Of a stretch of DNA of 64,000 nucleotides, positions 46,036-56,500 are shown in pieces. This DNA is from Saccharospirillum salsuginis (lineage in GTDB: Bacteria; Pseudomonadota; Gammaproteobacteria; Pseudomonadales; Natronospirillaceae). Both the position numbers and the translations under genes were made by a program. The stretch covers positions 124,001 to 188,000 of the forward strand of contig NZ_BMXR01000001.1 of NCBI RefSeq assembly GCF_014651855.1, written 5' to 3'. The notes below the pieces were generated by a model that was not told where the DNA came from, did not search any database, and saw only the letters and a list, made by a program, of their open reading frames with translations. How positions within the stretch are numbered: the stretch's first letter is position 1; every line of letters starts with the position of its first letter.

Positions 46036-47767
46036 TGGCATATTCCTCCCGTCGCATCTCGGACATGATGTCCAGATAGGCCCGTATCAGATTGGACTCG
46101 TAAACGGTGCCCTCCAGGGTGTGATCACGACCGACCACGGGCACGCTTTCACCGACGAACTGCCGCAACAGCTGCATGGCGTCCCACAAGGTGGTGTGCG
46201 CGTCCATAACGAAGTCGTCGACGGCCTTGAACGCCTGCGCCGGGCGGTCGGCTTCCTGCTCGACCAGGGCCTGCAGTGTCACCTTGCCCTGATAGCGATC
46301 GCTGGCATCGACCAGATAGGCTTCCGAGGCTTCAGCTTTGGCCATGGCGCTGCGCGCCTGCGCGACACTGGCGTCCGCCGCCACCGACACGAACGAATCC
46401 CGAGTCAGGCTGTCGATGGTGCGCGACACCAACAGCGCCTTGCTGCGTCCGCCGGATAAATCCAACCCGCGTTGACGCAACTGTCTGTCGAAAAAGGACC
46501 GCCCCACCAACAGGGAAGCGACCAGGTTCGCCAGGGCCACACTCGCCAACGCGGCAATGGTCAGTTCATAGTTCCCGGTCAGTTCGAATATGATGATCAC
46601 GGCCGTCAAGGGCGCGCCGATGACCGGGGCCGTAACCGCGACCATGCCGCAAACGGCGTAAACGACCAGGTCCGAGGTCGCGCCCGTGACGGTTCCGATC
46701 AGGGTACCGAACAAGGCCCCGAACAGGCTGCCGATGACCAGGGCCGGACTGAACACGCCGCCGGAGAAGCCCATACCCAGGCACCATGCCGTGGCCAACA
46801 GCTTCAGGACCAGCACCAACACCAGTTCACCACGACCAAAGGCACCTTCGATGAAGGCGAACCGCAGCGTCTCGCTGCCGATGCCGAGAATCTCGGGCAC
46901 CCACAGGGCGGTAAGGCCGAGCACAGCCCCGGCAACGGCCGGTTTCAGCACCCTGGGCAAGGGCAACCGACCGGCGAACCGGCCCATGGCGAAAATACTC
47001 TGCATATAAACCACCGCCACGAGAGCGCTGGCCACACCCAAGACCATGAACAGACCATATTCCCACAGGTGCAGAACCGGCGTCGGGTCGATCTGGAACA
47101 GGGGCGGCTGCGGTAAAACGGCATTGGCGACCACATACCCGGCGATGGAGGCGACGGCCACGGGCGCGAACGCGCGCAATGCGAAATGCCGCAGGATCAG
47201 TTCATGAGCGAACAGAATGCCGGCGATGGGGGCGTTGAACACGGTGGAAATGGCGGCGGCGACGCCGCAGGCTATGGCGATGTTGTCCACGGTGATGTCG
47301 GTGCGCAGCAGACGTGCCCCGATCGAGCCCACCGAACCGCCCAGATACACCAGCGGGCCATACTGACCGACACTGGCTCCACTGCCGAGCGACACCAGAC
47401 TGGACAGGGTGGACAACACCGCCGGTCGGGCCGGTAAGCGACCGCGCCGGGTCTGGACCGCCGCGATTACCTCGGCCGGGCCGTGCGCCCGCCCCTCGGC
47501 GATGCCCCGATGCAGGAGACCGACGATCAACCCGCCGAGCGCTGGTACAACCAGCGTCGCCGCCACGATCCAACGACTGTCGGTCTGCATCATGCGGCTG
47601 CGCGGCGAAATCAACAGTACGTCGTTCAACCAGCCGATGCCGGCGACGAACAGATTGGCCAGTACGGCCCCCACCACGCCGACCGCTACACCAAGCCCCG
47701 TGACCTTGGCCAGTTGCAGGATGCGCTGCTCGGCCAGCCGGACCGTCACACCTTTGGATTCGGACAT
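46028..47767 (-). CDS. ClC-family chloride channel/transporter with CBS domain, lacking the gating Glu
   Basis: 579 residues: about a dozen hydrophobic segments, then a C-terminal CBS pair (RDSFVSVAADASVAQARSAM, HTTLWDAMQLLRQFVGES). The third ClC signature is present as GFSGGVFSPALVIGSLFG. The GREGP motif that carries the gating glutamate in E. coli ClC is GQYGP here (residues 134-138), with Tyr136 in that position, and the selectivity-filter GSGIP reads AHGPAE. So coupling to protons should be lost or changed, and it may act as a channel. Overlaps the binding-protein gene. Confidence 0.85.
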   Translation of the reverse strand: MSESKGVTVRLAEQRILQLAKVTGLGVAVGVVGAVLANLFVAGIGWLNDVLLISPRSRMMQTDSRWIVAATLVVPALGGLIVGLLHRGIAEGRAHGPAEVIAAVQTRRGRLPARPAVLSTLSSLVSLGSGASVGQYGPLVYLGGSVGSIGARLLRTDITVDNIAIACGVAAAISTVFNAPIAGILFAHELILRHFALRAFAPVAVASIAGYVVANAVLPQPPLFQIDPTPVLHLWEYGLFMVLGVASALVAVVYMQSIFAMGRFAGRLPLPRVLKPAVAGAVLGLTALWVPEILGIGSETLRFAFIEGAFGRGELVLVLVLKLLATAWCLGMGFSGGVFSPALVIGSLFGALFGTLIGTVTGATSDLVVYAVCGMVAVTAPVIGAPLTAVIIIFELTGNYELTIAALASVALANLVASLLVGRSFFDRQLRQRGLDLSGGRSKALLVSRTIDSLTRDSFVSVAADASVAQARSAMAKAEASEAYLVDASDRYQGKVTLQALVEQEADRPAQAFKAVDDFVMDAHTTLWDAMQLLRQFVGESVPVVGRDHTLEGTVYESNLIRAYLDIMSEMRREEYAND

Positions 47768-47930
47768 TATTGTTATTCGCTCCCCTTCCCTGCGCCCCGA
47801 CAGAGTCACCAATAGCCGCTCTGAACAAGAATTGCAATGCGACCGTCCCGGATCGCTTTTTTGGGCTAGCCTGAGGTCAGGACGGAACGTTCAGGGATGC
47901 AGGCTCAACCCCTCGCGTTAAGGATTGCCC

Positions 47931-49682
47931 ATGTCAATCAAATGGAAAATCACGGTCCTGTTCCTGCTGTTGGCCGGCACACCGCTGTTCATTGGATGGA
48001 TATTCAAAAGCCAGTACGAATCTCTGGTGCAACGCAATGCACTGGCACGGCTCGAAGCCGTGGCGTCCAACCTGGAAGAACGGATGGACCTGGTGCATCA
48101 GTTGAACCAGGAGCGGCTGGCGGGCATCACCAGCCGCACCCAATTGCGCCTCAGTCTGTCCCGCTATCTGGAAGCCGAAGAGCCGGGGGCGATGCAGATG
48201 ATGCGCCTGATCATTGGTGATGCCCTGAGCTCGATTCCCACCTTTCAACGCATCGATATCCTCGCCACCGACGGCGAACCGATCCTCACCACCGGTGACG
48301 ACATCGAACCGCTGATTCGCGCGCGGGTCCGGGATGCCGGACAGCAAAACTATCGACATGCCGAATTGCGCGAGACGCCGGATGGCGAGTGGAAGTTATT
48401 GATGATGGGCCCCCTGAATCTGAACGACGACGTCATTGGCGTGGCCGTGTTGCATTCAGACATTACCGACATCCTGGCGCAGGCCGATCGGGACGCCTAC
48501 CTGAAAAACAGCGGGGCCGTCCTGCTCGCGGTGCGCGGCGAGGACGGGTCTCCACGACTGGTACGTGCGCCCGTGGCAACGGAACAGGCTGCCCGCGACA
48601 CACCGAATTCGGTATTGCCGTTCGTCGATGCCGTGCAGGCGAAGGAGAACACCTACACCGACATTTCCGACTATCGCGGCGTCCCGGTACTCGCCGCTAC
48701 TCGCTACGCGGAGCCGTTGGGCCTGGGCATGGTGGTCAAGATCGACCGGGATGAAGTCTTCGGTCCGTTGCAGGTTTTACAACAGCGGCAGCTGTGGTTG
48801 ACCGTGGCCGCGCTGATCCCGTTGTTCGCGCTCGCGTATTGGATCGCCTGGTCCGTTTACCGGCCGGTGAAACGACTGGTCGAAGGCACCGGCATCGTCG
48901 GAGCCGGCGACCTGGGCTACCGGACAAACAGCACCGCCCGCGATGAAATCGGCGACCTGGCACGCGCTTTCGACGCCATGCTCGACCGGCTGAACAAGGC
49001 GAATAAAAACCTGGTCGCCTCGCGCAACGATCTGGAGCACTTCACCCACATCGCGGCGCACGATTTACGCGAGCCCTTGCGCCAAAACCGTAGCCTGCTG
49101 GATCTGTTCATCCTGGCGGTTCAACACAACGACCGCGAAAAAACACAAACCCTGTCGGACCACTTGTTCGCCAACACCGACAAGATGTTGCACATGATCG
49201 ACGACTTCCGTCTGTTGACCAAGATCGGCTATCGGGAGCTGTCCCGCGAAACGGCAAACCCGAAAACGCTGATCGATTCGGTGGTCAGTGAACTGGACGG
49301 CCAACTGCGCGCGCGCGAGGTGGACATTCGATTCGACCCGCATCCGGACGACGTTCGGCTGTATCGCTCGCTGGTCACGTTGCTGTACACCAATCTCGTG
49401 CAAAACGCGCTGGATCACACTCTCGGCGACGGATTTCAACTACACTTCACGGCACAGCCGTCGCAGGCGGGTTGGGTCTTCGGCGTACGCAACACCCAGT
49501 CGTCCATCCGGCCGGACGACCAGACTCGAATTTTCCAGATGTTTCGTACCGGGAAGCACGAAACAGGCACTGGCGTCGGCTTGAGTATTTGCAAAAAAGT
49601 CGTTGACCGTCATCAGGGGCGCATCTGGGTGGAATCCGGCCCGGACGTCACCTGGTTCCAATTCACTCTCGAAGGAGCTTGA
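47931..49682 (+). CDS. HAMP-containing sensor histidine kinase, phytochrome-like kinase core
   Basis: 583 residues. TM1 (TVLFLLLAGTPLFIGWIF) and TM2 (LWLTVAALIPLFALAYWIAW, about residue 290) bracket a periplasmic sensor domain of ~260 residues (dCache-like). HAMP follows, then a DHp helix with THIAAHDLREPLRQN, where the second His is the phosphorylation site, and a HATPase with N-box VQNALDHTLGD and G-box TGTGVGLSICKK. This DHp type (HDLREPLR) is shared with phytochrome kinases, though no chromophore domain is present. AAGGA precedes the ATG at 47931. The receiver gene follows in four bases. Confidence 0.92.
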   Translation: MSIKWKITVLFLLLAGTPLFIGWIFKSQYESLVQRNALARLEAVASNLEERMDLVHQLNQERLAGITSRTQLRLSLSRYLEAEEPGAMQMMRLIIGDALSSIPTFQRIDILATDGEPILTTGDDIEPLIRARVRDAGQQNYRHAELRETPDGEWKLLMMGPLNLNDDVIGVAVLHSDITDILAQADRDAYLKNSGAVLLAVRGEDGSPRLVRAPVATEQAARDTPNSVLPFVDAVQAKENTYTDISDYRGVPVLAATRYAEPLGLGMVVKIDRDEVFGPLQVLQQRQLWLTVAALIPLFALAYWIAWSVYRPVKRLVEGTGIVGAGDLGYRTNSTARDEIGDLARAFDAMLDRLNKANKNLVASRNDLEHFTHIAAHDLREPLRQNRSLLDLFILAVQHNDREKTQTLSDHLFANTDKMLHMIDDFRLLTKIGYRELSRETANPKTLIDSVVSELDGQLRAREVDIRFDPHPDDVRLYRSLVTLLYTNLVQNALDHTLGDGFQLHFTAQPSQAGWVFGVRNTQSSIRPDDQTRIFQMFRTGKHETGTGVGLSICKKVVDRHQGRIWVESGPDVTWFQFTLEGA

Positions 49683-49686
49683 TGTC

Positions 49687-50112
49687 ATGGCTCAATCCCT
49701 GCCCCGTATCGACGAGCCGGGACCGATTGTCGTGGTCGACGACGACGACACCGAGATCGTTCTGCTGCGAAGTTATCTGGAGTTCACGCCCATCCGTCGG
49801 GAGGTGTTCGGTTTCACCGCCGGCCAGGCCTTTATCGATTTCCTGGACGAAGTGGAAGCGGCCACCCAGCCGATGCCGTCCGTCGTGTTGCTGGACATTC
49901 GAATGCCCTACATGGATGGCTACGACATCCTCAACGAGATCAAATCCAGGGACCGTTTCCAGGTGGTACCGGTGGTTCTGATGTTCTCCAATTCCAAAGA
50001 CGAGGCCGACATCACCCGTTCCTTCAAACTCGGCGCGGACGGTTACAAGGTCAAGCCGGCCAATCAGGAGGAATACCTGGCGTTGTTCAACGCCCTGTTC
50101 GGGCCTTTGTGA
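49687..50112 (+). CDS. Single-domain response regulator (Rcp1-like receiver)
   Basis: 141 residues; no output domain. Acidic pocket at VVVDDDDTE, phospho-acceptor Asp in VVLLDIRMPYMDGYD, the Ser/Thr region FSNSKDEAD and the conserved Lys in YKVKPAN. The insert between alpha 4 and the C-terminus fits receivers paired with phytochrome-type kinases. It must act on a separate partner. Begins four bases after the kinase stop, so the pair is one operon. Confidence 0.9.
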   Translation: MAQSLPRIDEPGPIVVVDDDDTEIVLLRSYLEFTPIRREVFGFTAGQAFIDFLDEVEAATQPMPSVVLLDIRMPYMDGYDILNEIKSRDRFQVVPVVLMFSNSKDEADITRSFKLGADGYKVKPANQEEYLALFNALFGPL

Positions 50113-50126
50113 CGTCACGACACTGC

Positions 50127-50825
50127 TCAGGTGACACCCGGCCCCGGTGCCGCGTCCATCTCGGCGAACAGACTGAGGGCCAGCCAGCGACCGATCTGTC
50201 GAACCAAGTCGGGCGCTCCCTGAAGTTCAATGTGACCGGATCGAACGGCTGACTCCCAGGGAACCTCGCCGAGCCAGATTCGTGTGAGGGTCAGCAGGCG
50301 CGAACGGATGCAGACGTCTTCTTCGAACCCCGGATTTTTCAAACAGATATCGACCCGCCCCCGATCGATCACCAACCAGTAAAAACGCTGCCTGGCCGGC
50401 GCATCGACCAGCTCGAAACGCAGCACGGTGCGCCGTTCCGGCATGCGATCGATGTGCAGTCGCCGGTGAATGTCCCACATCAGCAAACCGGCATCGAGAT
50501 CGTCTTCGGTCACTTCCCGTTGAACCCATTGCTTGCCCCAGACGCCAAGAGATTCGACCACCGGGCGCAAGGCCGCCCCGGCCTCGGTGAGTCGGTATTC
50601 GGTGTTGCCATCGCGACTGTCGGCGTCGTACACCAGGCCGGCGTCCACCAGTTGCCGCAGCCGCTGGGCCAGCAAACTGGGCGACATCATCGGCAAACCG
50701 CGCCGCAGTTCATTGAAACGATGACTGCCGCACAGCAGTTCGCGAATCAGCAACGGTGTCCAGCGTTCGGCGAAGATTTCCGATGCCTTGGCGACTGGAC
50801 AGAATTGGCGGTAGCTCTTGGTCAT
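50127..50825 (-). CDS. HxlR-family transcriptional repressor with extra C-terminal domain
   Basis: 232 residues from the ATG at 50825. The HxlR winged helix covers residues 5-100 (CPVAKASEIFAERWTPLLIR, LPMMSPSLLAQRLRQLVDAG, then NTEYRLTEAGAAL), with the Cys near the N-terminus (Cys9) that is redox-sensing in some relatives. An additional ~120-residue domain of SCP2-like character follows (RFELVDAPARQRFYWLVID). Divergent from a FAD-dependent oxidase gene; the perfect palindrome between them is its likely operator. Confidence 0.88.
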   Translation of the reverse strand: MTKSYRQFCPVAKASEIFAERWTPLLIRELLCGSHRFNELRRGLPMMSPSLLAQRLRQLVDAGLVYDADSRDGNTEYRLTEAGAALRPVVESLGVWGKQWVQREVTEDDLDAGLLMWDIHRRLHIDRMPERRTVLRFELVDAPARQRFYWLVIDRGRVDICLKNPGFEEDVCIRSRLLTLTRIWLGEVPWESAVRSGHIELQGAPDLVRQIGRWLALSLFAEMDAAPGPGVT

Positions 50826-50854
50826 GCCGTCAAAACTAGCAGGCGGGCTCGCGG

Positions 50855-50881
50855 ATTCCAGTACAAAACTTGTACTGGAAT
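50855..50881. promoter_or_regulatory. Perfect palindromic operator in the HxlR/oxidase divergent region
   Basis: ATTCCAGTACAA at 50855-50866 and TTGTACTGGAAT at 50870-50881 are perfect 12-bp inverted repeats separated by AAC. The GTACA/TGTAC core is typical of HxlR-family sites. It sits 29 bp from the HxlR start and 67 bp from the oxidase start, where one dimer could control both. Confidence 0.75.
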
Positions 50882-50948
50882 GCTCACGGACCCGGGCGCA
50901 CTCTGGTCGCACACTTCGAAGAGAGTCCACCCAGGAAGGAGAACGCAG

Positions 50949-52354
50949 ATGACACATGCACAAACACATCGATTCGACGACGAACACCTGCAGTCTTTGC
51001 GGGCCAGCCTCAGAGGCGACGCGCTGCTGGCGAGCGATGCCGGCTACGATGAGGCCCGCACACTCTGGAACACCATGTACGACAAACGACCCGCCGTGAT
51101 CGTACAACCCCTGGGCGAATCCGCCAGGCCGTCCGCTTCGCCCGCGATCACGACCTGGACATCGCCATCAAGGGAGGTGCGCACAATGTCGCCGGGTTCG
51201 GTGCCTGTGACGACGGCCTGATGATCGACTGTTCACGCATGACCGGCATCCAGGTCGACCCCGACCAACGCATCGTCCGGGCGCAACCCGGCGTGTTGAT
51301 TCGCGATCTGGATCGGGAAACCCAGGCACTTGGCCTGGCCGTGCCCGGCGGGTTTATTTCCAGCACCGGCCTCGCCGGTCTGACCCTGGGTGGCGGCTTC
51401 GGTTATCTGTCGCGCCGCTGCGGGCTGACGGTCGACAACCTGATCTCGGTCGACCTGGTGACTGCGGATGGTGACCGGGTGCGCGCCAGCGACGACCAGA
51501 ACGCGGAGCTGTTCTGGGGTTTGAAAGGCGGCGGCGGAAATTTCGGTGTCGCCTCCTCGTTCGAGTTCCGGTTGCACGATCTCGGCCCGACTGTTCTGGC
51601 CGGACCGGTGGTGCACGATTTCGACGACGCTCCCGAGGTGTTGCGCCAGGTGTCCCGGGTGTTCGAGTCGCTGCCCGAGTCCGTCTCTTGCCTGCCGGTG
51701 CTGCGCTACGCACCGCCGGCCCCGTTTATTCCGGAGCAGTATCACGGGCGACTGATACTGCTGCTGGCGATGATCCACACCGGCGATCCGGAGGCGGGTG
51801 AATCCGCATTGGCGCCACTGCGCTTGATCGGTCGACCCCTCGCCGACGCGGTTGGGCCGAAACCCTATTGCGCATTTCAGGCCATGTTCGACAAAACCGC
51901 CGCACACGGCGCGCGTAACTATTGGAAAGGACACTATCTTGATGAACTGAACGACGGTGCCATCGACGCGCTCTGTGCCCAGGCCGCCCGGATGCCGTCG
52001 AAAGAATCCTCGATCGGAATGCTGTCATTGGGCGGCGCGGTGTCCCGAAAACAGGATACCGACTCACCCTACCCGCATCGCTCGGCCCAATGGGTGTTGA
52101 ACATCCAAGCGCGCTGGCGCGAGATGGCCGAAGACCGGACCCACATCGACTGGGCGAGAGCCACCTTCGAGTCGGTCGATCCGCACGCCACGGGTGGCGT
52201 CTACGTGAACTTTCTCAGTGAAGACGAGGGCGAGGCACGTGTTCGGGCCGCCTATGGCGAGGACACCCACAGTCGGCTGGTGGCTCTGAAACGGCAATGG
52301 GATCCGGAGAATCGGTTTCATCTGAATCAGAACATTCGCCCCGGCGGATCCTGA
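50949..52354 (+). pseudogene. FAD-linked oxidase (berberine-bridge type), frameshifted
   Basis: The 5' part (from ATG at 50949) reads MTHAQTHRFDDEHLQSLR through KRPAVIVQPLG and then goes out of frame near 51115, ending at a TGA near 51221. In another frame the protein continues from about 51117 as IRQAVRFARDHDLDIAIKGG, with AHNVAGFG carrying the FAD-linking His, and runs to 52354 with a C-terminal NRFHLNQNI (berberine-bridge motif). Family comparison suggests about 10 bases are missing at the junction. An ATG at 51221 could in theory give a shorter protein of 377 residues, but it lacks the FAD N-domain. Under HxlR control by position. Confidence 0.82.
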
Positions 52355-52368
52355 TTCCCGATCCGGAA

Positions 52369-53469
52369 TTAAAAGTCCTCATTGAAAGCACTGAGATGAA
52401 AGGCGGCGGCGCGCTCCACATCCTCAAGCCCGGCTTCGGTCGGCTCTGTCGCCTCGGCGCCGGACAACACCCGCAGTACGCGATGGACGCCGCCGGCCAG
52501 CGATTCAAGGTTGTACCCGCCTTCGAGAATCATGGCCAGGCGGCCATCGCACAGTTCGTCCGCCAGTGCCTGGACATAGCCGGTCATAGCACCGAAACCT
52601 TCGTAACTCATGTTCAGTGCCAGATCGTTGTGATGGGCATCGAAACCCGCGGACACCAGAATCAGGTCTGGCTGGAACCAGCGTGCCGCCGGGCCGAGTA
52701 TCTGATGAAACACCTGCATGACAGCGGCATCGCCGGTGCCGGCCGACAAGGGCACGTTGACGGTCATGCCTTCGCCCCGGCCACCGCCGACTTCTTCCAG
52801 ATGGCCACTGCCCGGGTAAAAGGGCGCGGCCCGGTGCATGTCGAACAGCATGACGTCCGGATCGGCCCAGAATATGGATTGGGTGCCGTTGCCGTGGTGC
52901 ACGTCCCAGTCGATGATCAGGACCCGGGGACACCCCAGCGCCACCTGAGCGTGAGCCGCCGCCACCGCGACGTTATTGAACAGGCAAAACCCCCGGGCAC
53001 GCATCGATTCGGCATGATGACCGGGCGGCCGGACCAGGGCGAAAGCGTGGTTCACCTCGCCGGATACCACGGCTTCAACAGCGGCGATGGCGGTACCGGC
53101 GGCGACTTCGGCCGCTTCGACACTGCCGGGCGAGACGGCGGTGGTATCGACATCGAGCCAGGCCTGCTTGCCGCGATAGGTTTCGATGTCGTCGAGGTAG
53201 GCCGTGCCGTGAACCCGGGCGAGTTGTTCGCGCGTCGCCGCCCGACCGCCGACGGTTCGAATACCAGGAATCGGGGTTGCTTTCAATGCGTCGAGAATCG
53301 CCGTCAGACGACCGGGATGTTCGGGGTATTTCCACTCCACGTTGAGGCTGGCGAGGATCGACCGCACGCGCTTGTCCAACCGATCCGACAGGAAGGGTAA
53401 ATTGACATCGGGCTTGTGTTGCAGCATGCGCTCGTCGTGACAGACGAGCACGGAACGGTCACCTTCCAT
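52369..53469 (-). CDS. Histone-deacetylase-like amidohydrolase (AcuC/HDAC family)
   Basis: 366 residues. The zinc-site motifs are clear: [35 protein letters not shown] with the metal-binding Asp and His, and [13 protein letters not shown]. These deacetylases hydrolyse acetylated amines such as acetylpolyamines or acetyl-lysine. AGGAGA seven bases before the start. It is convergent with the oxidase pseudogene and lies 41 bp after the end of the large DUF4157 gene. Confidence 0.92.
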   Translation of the reverse strand: MEGDRSVLVCHDERMLQHKPDVNLPFLSDRLDKRVRSILASLNVEWKYPEHPGRLTAILDALKATPIPGIRTVGGRAATREQLARVHGTAYLDDIETYRGKQAWLDVDTTAVSPGSVEAAEVAAGTAIAAVEAVVSGEVNHAFALVRPPGHHAESMRARGFCLFNNVAVAAAHAQVALGCPRVLIIDWDVHHGNGTQSIFWADPDVMLFDMHRAAPFYPGSGHLEEVGGGRGEGMTVNVPLSAGTGDAAVMQVFHQILGPAARWFQPDLILVSAGFDAHHNDLALNMSYEGFGAMTGYVQALADELCDGRLAMILEGGYNLESLAGGVHRVLRVLSGAEATEPTEAGLEDVERAAAFHLSAFNEDF

Positions 53470-53510
53470 GGGTGTCTCCTGCGTGAGTGTCTTTGAAGCC
53501 TAGCAAAGAT

Positions 53511-56500
53511 TCAGGCGGCCGGTACCGATTCGTCCGCGTTGGTCAATACAGCCCGTACCTGGCCGGCCCGCTCGTTCATGTAAGTCAGCGAGGCTTTCTC
53601 CGCCTGGCTCAAACCGGTCAGGTTGCCCTCGTTGTATCGCTGGTAGGCTGTCAACAGTGTCGAAATGCGCGCCGGACCCAAAGCCAGCGATTGAGTGCCG
53701 CTGTCGTTGTAGGCGTCGACCGCCTCCTGTATATCCGCTTCGGTGCGATTCTCGCTGGCCACACCATCTAGCGCCTGTTTCAGACGGCTGTCCAGTTGGT
53801 AGGTGCGATCCGAGTTCCGGCTCGACTCCAGTACATCGCCTTCGTACTGGCCACCGCCGACCACATCCTCGTCGTTCAGCCCTTCGGTATTCGCCCTCGC
53901 CTCGCGTTCTTCCGGGCTCAACGCGTTGGGGTTGCGGTGATCCTCGGCCGGATCCTGCTCATAGCGGGAGACGATGGTCTCGGTAAAGGCATTGGCCTGA
54001 CCGCCGTCGGTTTTCTTGATGTAGGCCTGGCAGTGGAATTGGGCGTTGATCCAGTTGTCCGGGTCTTTCCGCCCCGGATGTTCGATGTGTTCACTGACGT
54101 TCCGGACCTGCACGCGATAGTAGACCCAATAGTGCTCGTTGTTCACCCAGCGTTTGACGATGCTCTCGACGTTGGTTTCATGCGACCGGTTGGCTTCGGC
54201 CGTGATCGGGTACAGGTTCTCGGACGACCCCGGCCCGCCGATGTTGTCGTTCAACAGATGACCTTTGATGTATTTGGACGGATTGCGGTTACCCGGGTCG
54301 GTGACCAGATGATCCATGACACCGGACAAGGCGCTGTTGCCCGGTCCCGATCCCTCGCCATGACTCGGGCCGAGGTTGTCCGCTTCCATGTCGACGCCGA
54401 CCGTATCCCCGGCGGCCGAACCGGTGCGGTAGCTGATCTCATTGGTGAGGTTCAACCCCGGGGTATCGCCTTTCAGGTTTTCCGAGACCGACACTCGCAA
54501 TTCGTTGCCCGCCCTCAGCCGCACCTCAAAGCGGTCGTTCTGTTCGACAAAACCAACCTCGTCGAGCGCCAGTCGACGCTTGATGCGATCGAAATAATCC
54601 GCCATGGCGTCGGAATCGTCCACATGTTCCTGCACCAGCATCACCAGTTGCCGACCGGCATCGAGATCCACCTGCTCCTCGTCGCTTGTGCGCGGCATCG
54701 GCACCGGGTCGCCGTCGAGCGCTTGCAGTGTCAGCGGGGTCGGGACGCGGCCACCGGCGGTCTCTTCGGTACCGACCATCAGGGGCGTCAGGTGAACGGC
54801 CAATTGGTCGAACAGGGTGTTCAGTTGCTGCCGTTCGTCGCTGATGTCCTCGCCGGCGCGTTCGCGGGTGCGCATGGTCTGGCGCAGCTGGGTGATGTCC
54901 CGATAGATGCGTTCGGCATCGGTTTTGTGGCCTTCCTTCTGCGCGTGTTGCGGATCGTCTTCCGGAATTTGCAACTGGTTCAGAAAGGCGCCGATCGGTT
55001 GCGGAGTACTGGCGATGATCAAGTCGCCGCGTTCGCCTTCGAAATACAGCTCGTGCTCCTCACCCGCCTCGTCCTGGAACGATTTACGCTGCTCCCACCA
55101 GTTGCGCACCAGTTCGGCGCCGGACCGCAGCATGTCGATAAAACCGCTCCCGACCCGCAACGCGGTTTCGATAATCCAGTCCAGTGCACTGTTGATGCGA
55201 CCGCGAATGCCCTCGACCAATTCGCTGATTCGTTCTCCAAGCCGGCCCAGGCCGAATTGGTTGGCCAGAAAACCAACCACAATGGGAATGGAATTCGACA
55301 GGGCGCCGACCAGGAAGTCGACCGCCGCGGCCAGTTTGCCCTTGGCCAGGTCGGCGATACCGCGCGTGACCGATGCGATGATCTCCAGCATTTCGGCCAT
55401 GTACTGCGCAAAGGATTCGATGGCGCGGTAGATCGCGATCAGCGCATTGATGATCGGCGTGATGCCGCTGACATCCAGCAACGACAACAACCAGCGCGAT
55501 GCCGTGGAGATGATGGCGGTGTTGACCCAGGAAACGACGGCATCGAGCACCGTGTTCCACAAATCCGATATCCGCTCCCGGATCATGTCCCACAAGCCGG
55601 TCAACCCTTCCGTAACAGCCACCTTTATCCACTCCCAGGCGCCCTGCATCATGTCGATGGCGCCGCGAATGCGCTCGACCACGGGCCGGCCGACGTGTTC
55701 GGCGAGGCGGTTCCAGATGTTTTCCATGGTCAGCCCGAGCAGATCGAACACGAAACTCAGAATGGATCGGAAACTGGTGATGTCCGGCGGTGTCAGGCCC
55801 GCTTCCTCGATCTGGCCGAACAACCAGCCGCTAATGCCGTTGAACAGGTGCGTAAAGATATTGCCGAAGAATTGACTGGCGCCTTCCTTCATCGCCCGCA
55901 GCATATTGCCGAGGAAGCCGATCGGGTCCATCAGGATGTCGCTGAACGCCTGGGCGGCGTTGGCGACAATACGCACGACTAGCTGAGCGGGGATGCCGAT
56001 GAGGTTGAGCATACGCCGGAAGAAGGTCCAGAGCGCGCCCATCAGATTGCCGTCGACGAAGATCTGTTCCAGCACCCGCAGTGCCATTGCCTGGATTCTC
56101 GCCCAGATATCCCCGACGGCGGTCAATTGCTGGAACAACGGAATGCGTGACAGGATCTGCTCGATGAAAAAATTCTTGATCGGGTTCTTGATGCAATCCG
56201 GCAGCACCCACCAGATGGGCCCCAACAGGAAGTCCGGCAATCGTTTAAGCAGATTGCCCAACACACCGACGATTTTTTTCAATGCGTTCAAAACCGGTTC
56301 GATGAACCGCGACAATTTGACCAGCCCGTTGCCGATGGCCGTAAACAGGCTTTGCACGGTGTCCTGGGCCCAGGTCTTGACGCTGCCCAGGGCGGTCGAC
56401 AACCAATCGAAGGCGCTGCGCATGCCGCTGATGATGGGCGCCGTCGACAGCTTGGTCAGAAAGGTCTGCCCCGTGTCGACAATGCCGCCGATCTTGACGG

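Noticed and set aside
53796..55982. 728-residue + strand frame inside the giant DUF4157 gene
   Set aside because: Low-complexity, without motifs, and entirely covered by a - strand gene with clear domain features.
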